Made by a program: the position numbers and the translations under genes. Below, piece by piece: positions 13,898-16,855 of a stretch of 16,855 bases of DNA. The notes under the pieces were generated by a model. That model had not been told where the DNA came from, searched no databases, and was given only the letters and a program-made list of their open reading frames with translations. This stretch comes from Deltaproteobacteria bacterium (GTDB taxonomy: Bacteria > Desulfobacterota > Desulfarculia > Adiutricales > Adiutricaceae). How positions within the stretch are numbered: the first letter of the stretch is position 1; each line of letters starts with the position of its first letter. Location of the stretch: positions 1 through 16,855 of the forward strand of contig JAITQT010000360.1 in NCBI GenBank assembly GCA_031288745.1, read 5' to 3'.

Positions 13898-15124
13898 CAA
13901 ATCAAAATAATCCGAGGCCCTAAAATTACACTCATCCGCCGGAACCACCTTATCAATAATCCAACCCTGGCTCTCTTCAGGTTTAGAGAGATCGACTAAT
14001 TTGGGGCGGGTGTAAAGTTGACCGTGGGGATCAGCTACCACTTTGATGATGGGAGCTAAGAGCGAACGGTTGTTTATACCTATAACCACGGCCTTGTGCT
14101 TAGTGTTTAACTCTACCACCGAACCTGGAGGGTAAATACCCACGCTTTGGATAAAGCGATCCACCCATTCGGGTTTAAAATGAGCCCCTCTAAGCCCATA
14201 GATAAACTTTAGAGCGTCGTGGGGGGGCATGCCCTTATGGTAGACTCTATCGGAGGTTAAAGCGTCGTAGACATCTGATAAACCGCAAATGGTTGCTAAT
14301 TTAGGGATCTGATCGCCTTGAAGGTGGTCGGGATAGCCACTACCGTCGCTCCTTTCATGATGATAGCGAGCTACTTCTATGACTTGAGGGTCCACCGCCA
14401 GCTTTTGTTCGATGAGAATTTCAGCCGACAAGGACGCGTGGCTGCGCATGACGGCGAACTCCTCGTCAGTTAATTTTCCCGGTTTATTTAAGATATTATC
14501 TGGGATGCGTAGCTTTCCCAAATCATGAAACATGGTCCCTAGTCCAAGGACGCTAAGCTCGGCATCAGACAAACCTAAGCTCTTACCCGAGGATATTGAT
14601 AACACGGAAACGTTAAGACTATGAGTGTATGTATAATCGTCAAAGCGGCGCAATTTGATTAAAGCGGTCAGGGCATCGCGATTTCGAGAAACACTTTCGA
14701 TTAATTCGTTAACGTTTTCTTGAACCTCTCCAACCTCAATGCGCTTATTCATCCTACAAGCAGCCACTAAAGCCTTGGAGGTGTCTAGAGCTTTATTATA
14801 AGCCTTAGCCGCCTTAGGAATCTCTTCTTCCAAAGAAACTGTCGGCTTAGACTGAGGAACGGCTTTAGGGACAGATCTTTCCCGCAAGCCCAACTTTGGA
14901 GTTGCTAACGGTATCCCATCAGATTTTTGACTATTCTTCTTATAAACTGATTTTTCCGTATCTATATAAACTTCTTCAATCCCAAATTCAAGAAGTTCTC
15001 TTATTTCTTCCCTCTCCGTCAGCAGTCTGCTCTTGGTTTTCCAGGGATGGTTAAGCCAAGTGCGGCCTACGTCAGCCACAAACATGCCAACTTCTAGGTC
15101 TTTTGTATGTATCTTTCTTAACAT
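13886..15124 (-). CDS. HD-GYP domain cyclic-di-GMP phosphodiesterase with N-terminal DUF3391-like domain
   Basis: From the ATG at 15124 the product is 412 residues. The N-terminus (about 1-55) opens LRKIHTKDLEVGMFVADV and matches DUF3391-type regions found before HD-GYP domains. A Pro/Lys/Ser linker follows. The HD-GYP domain (about 155-325) has HSLNVSVLS, MFHDLGKLRIPDNILNKPG, HASLSAEIL, YHHERSDGSGYP and SDVYDALTSDRVYHKG, so the metal ligands and the GYP motif are intact and hydrolysis of cyclic di-GMP is expected. No membrane segment is seen. The stop TAA at 13886-13888 is contributed by the end of MITE copy 3; without it the protein would end one residue later (ETV). A TTG at 15133 is an alternative start. 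It is the first gene of the operon with yggS, behind a strong promoter at 15458-15486. Confidence 0.93.
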   Translation of the reverse strand: MLRKIHTKDLEVGMFVADVGRTWLNHPWKTKSRLLTEREEIRELLEFGIEEVYIDTEKSVYKKNSQKSDGIPLATPKLGLRERSVPKAVPQSKPTVSLEEEIPKAAKAYNKALDTSKALVAACRMNKRIEVGEVQENVNELIESVSRNRDALTALIKLRRFDDYTYTHSLNVSVLSISSGKSLGLSDAELSVLGLGTMFHDLGKLRIPDNILNKPGKLTDEEFAVMRSHASLSAEILIEQKLAVDPQVIEVARYHHERSDGSGYPDHLQGDQIPKLATICGLSDVYDALTSDRVYHKGMPPHDALKFIYGLRGAHFKPEWVDRFIQSVGIYPPGSVVELNTKHKAVVIGINNRSLLAPIIKVVADPHGQLYTRPKLVDLSKPEESQGWIIDKVVPADECNFRASDYFDLPET

Positions 15125-15225
15125 AGAACCCAACTTTTTGCCATAAGCTTACCCCCCGCTTTGGCTCGCCACTCGGTATGAAACGATTCTTAAATAAAAC
15201 AAAAAAGAGTCTGACAAAAATAATC

Positions 15226-15238
15226 TTTGCTTAGCAAA
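15226..15238. other. Short hairpin in the HD-GYP leader
   Basis: TTTGCT and AGCAAA are separated by one base, about 100 bases before the HD-GYP start codon. It may be an operator or an RNA hairpin; no binding protein can be named. Confidence 0.3.
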
Positions 15239-15415
15239 AAATTATGCATCACACCCTTACGGTTTAATTATTAAAAAATAATCATCAAGTAATGATATAA
15301 AAATAATATTATTACATATAAAAAATATATTTTTTTTGAATTACAACTTATTTTTTTTATTTAATATCCTTTATATGGTAGTTTGGCGTCGGGCAAATAA
15401 TCTTTTAGCCAAAGA

Positions 15416-15442
15416 GGGCAAGATTTAATTTTTTACCTGCCC
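15416..15442 (-). promoter_or_regulatory. Hairpin at the start of the HD-GYP leader
   Basis: In minus-strand RNA, GGGCAGG (15442-15436) pairs over seven positions with CTTGCCC (15422-15416) using one G-U pair; on the + strand that position is a mismatch. The hairpin begins about nine bases after the predicted transcription start, so it could protect the 5' end or be part of a leader control element. Confidence 0.4.
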
Positions 15443-15457
15443 CTAATAACCTTAGCA

Positions 15458-15486
15458 ATATTAACGAATTTTAATTTAGTTGTCAA
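15458..15486 (-). promoter_or_regulatory. Strong sigma-70-like promoter for the HD-GYP/yggS operon
   Basis: On the minus strand a perfect -35 TTGACA (15486-15481) is followed by a 17-base spacer and TAATAT (15463-15458). Transcription would begin near 15451, leaving an AT-rich leader of about 325 bases before the ATG at 15124. Confidence 0.7.
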
Positions 15487-15690
15487 GCGTGAACTGAGGG
15501 CAAAGCCACATTAGTATAAAAAAGCTTAATTTATATTTTTCATTTATTTGTATAAACGATTTAGCAAATGGTTATTATAAAAAAATATACTTTTTTGCAC
15601 AAATTTATTTATAAATTTATTCTAGAAATTATATTGTATCTCCGTATTTTTTTCAAAATCTAAACCTAAGATTAAGATATAAAAAAAACC

Positions 15691-16855
15691 TTAACGTGAT
15701 TTGCGCTCGACAATATCGAAGCGTTCAAATTGCATCAAAAACGAGCCCCGGCCCTGGGTTTGTGAGCGCACGGTAGTCGAGTAGCCAAAGATCTCAGCTA
15801 AAGGGACTAAGGCAGTTATGACCTTAAAGCCGCCGCTATGGCCGACCATTTCCTCTATACGGCCTAAGCGCGAAGAAAGATAGCCGATAATCTCGCCAGT
15901 AAATTCATCCGGTGTCGTAATCTCTAAGCGTATAATGGGCTCCATCAAAACTGGCCCCCCCTCGCTTAAAGCCCGACGCATGGCCTGGGAAACGGCCGCT
16001 TTGACCGCCGGCTCTGGAATCAGGCCTTCACCCACCTCCAAAGCCTCTAAAGTAAGCTCTACGTCGGTGAGAGGATAACCAAAGACCGGACCGGAGCTAG
16101 CTCCGTCTCGCAAAGTTTCTAGCGCGGCCTCAACTAATTTAGGGTTAAGAGAGCTTAATAAAGCTGAGCTTAAGGCCGAAGCAGCCTTATAGCCAGCCCC
16201 TCTAGCCAAGGGCTTAACGCTTACTTTAGCCTTAACCGAGTAGCTAACCCCCGATAACTCTCTATCAAAATGACCCGTTTCTTCACTAGCTTTCGTAGTC
16301 GTCTCGCGATAGACCACCTGGGGTTTACCAACTCGGCAATCGAGGTTAAACTCTCGATGAAGCCTTTGACTTAAAACCTCTAAGTGCAGTTCCCCCATGC
16401 CTGATATGACAGTCTGACCAGTATCGCTATCGACCTTAATTTTAAAAGTTGGATCTTCCTCAGCAATCTTATTTAAGGCTTCCATGAGCCTTACTTGATC
16501 GTTACTCGACTGCGGTTCTACCGCTACCGAAATGACCGGGTCGGCCGCCTTAATGCTCTCTAAAAGGATTAAGCGGTCGCTCGAGCAGATGGTGTCACCG
16601 GTCACAGCGTTTCTAAGACCAATTAAACCAACTAAGTCGCCGCGCTGAGCCTCAGAAACCCGATCGCGTTTTCCTGCGTTAAGTTTAAAAATGCGGTTGA
16701 CCTTATCTTTTTGGTTAACCCTCGAGTTAACCACCTCGTCGCCCTCTTTAAGCTTTCCACTATATAGGCGAGCGAAGCTAAGCTTACGGCCTTGCTCCAT
16801 CATTTGGATCTTAAAAACCAAAGCGGCCAGAGGGGCCTTGATTATCTGCTCGACC
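15691..16855 (-). CDS. EF-G-like translational GTPase, 5' part outside the window
   Basis: The frame stays open to the right edge, so the GTPase domain is missing and only about 388 residues (domains II to V) are seen. Landmarks are PLAALVFKI (domain II), FARLYSGKLKEGDEV, the domain III segments DPVISVAVEP and ISGMGELHLEVL, domain IV, and domain V with EPIIRLEITTPDEFTGEIIGYLSSRLGRIE, FGYSTTVRSQTQGRGSF. Domain IV is unusual: the KHKKQSGGxGQ-type stretch of canonical EF-G is replaced by FDRELSG, and the tip lacks the usual HxxDSS-type loop (ALEVGEG instead). This points to the divergent EF-G2/FusA2-type group rather than the main translocase. Its function there (recycling or a stress role) is inferred. 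Confidence 0.88.
   Translation of the reverse strand, partial: VEQIIKAPLAALVFKIQMMEQGRKLSFARLYSGKLKEGDEVVNSRVNQKDKVNRIFKLNAGKRDRVSEAQRGDLVGLIGLRNAVTGDTICSSDRLILLESIKAADPVISVAVEPQSSNDQVRLMEALNKIAEEDPTFKIKVDSDTGQTVISGMGELHLEVLSQRLHREFNLDCRVGKPQVVYRETTTKASEETGHFDRELSGVSYSVKAKVSVKPLARGAGYKAASALSSALLSSLNPKLVEAALETLRDGASSGPVFGYPLTDVELTLEALEVGEGLIPEPAVKAAVSQAMRRALSEGGPVLMEPIIRLEITTPDEFTGEIIGYLSSRLGRIEEMVGHSGGFKVITALVPLAEIFGYSTTVRSQTQGRGSFLMQFERFDIVERKSR

Larger units (their letters stand above)
15134..15690. other. AT-rich gap between the EF-G-like and HD-GYP genes
   Basis: No gene seen. The left part is the predicted leader of the HD-GYP operon; the promoter is at 15458-15486. At 15601-15618 the arms AAATTTAT and ATAAATTT form an AT-only hairpin, with the palindrome TTCTAGAA just after it. 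These lie past the EF-G-like stop, but I cannot identify a clear terminator. Confidence 0.5.

Noticed and set aside
1..16855. tRNA, rRNA, CRISPR array or known riboswitch
   Set aside because: No T-loop motif, no regularly spaced short repeats and no recognisable aptamer core were seen on either strand.

Overview
The window looks like chromosome from a Gram-negative, probably anaerobic bacterium. The mix of an HD-GYP protein with an N-terminal DUF3391-like part, a divergent second EF-G, a UPF0210/DUF711 protein, sigma-54-type promoter sequences and an AAA-ATPase/DUF1703 gene fits Desulfobacterota (former Deltaproteobacteria), perhaps a gut or host-associated lineage. That placement is inference. 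All confidently called protein genes lie on the minus strand. Coding DNA is moderately GC-rich, whereas several long gaps are very AT-rich and gene-poor, which together with the repeats suggests a genome under some relaxation.

Layout on the + axis: 1-220 is a window-edge tail, a repeat copy and a strong two-way terminator. 220-664 holds clustered inverted repeats and no convincing gene. 665-1699 is a secreted protein of unknown function behind a sigma-54-like promoter. 2121-5032 is an ABC exporter (ATPase, then permease) split by a small mobile element. 5181-8996 is a likely four-gene operon read leftward: UPF0210/DUF711 protein, zinc-ribbon protein, PHP-domain phosphoesterase, membrane-anchored periplasmic protein. 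9001-9556 is a non-coding block with a sigma-70-like promoter for that operon and two tandem + strand sigma-54-like sites with no gene after them. 9557-11299 is an AAA-ATPase/PD-(D/E)XK protein. 11310-12680 is a second mobile element copy, a small broken-looking ORF and AT-rich DNA. 12681-15124 is an operon of HD-GYP phosphodiesterase, YggS-type PLP protein and a 71-residue Cys protein, split by a third element copy. 15691 to the right edge is an EF-G-like GTPase, cut by the window end.

The clearest unexplained structure is a family of three non-autonomous elements (258, 283 and 278 bp), all in the same orientation. Each is flanked by an 8-bp direct repeat (AGCCTTAA; CAATACCT/CAATAGCT; GTCTCCGG) and bounded by related ends (GTGTCCGTTCAC-like on the left; GTAACCGTTCA read inward on the right). 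The 8-bp duplication and GTAA terminus match IS66-family insertion sequences, so these are best read as IS66-type MITEs. They sit exactly at gene junctions. In one case the element end supplies the stop codon of the upstream gene while the duplicated target keeps the next gene's ribosome-binding site. The second unusual signal is a diverged repeat pair (77-163 inverted, 9304-9389 direct). The right copy begins where a sigma-54-like promoter would start transcription, suggesting a small RNA. I see no CRISPR array, tRNA, rRNA or complete transposase, and no convincing new multi-gene defence or metabolic system.
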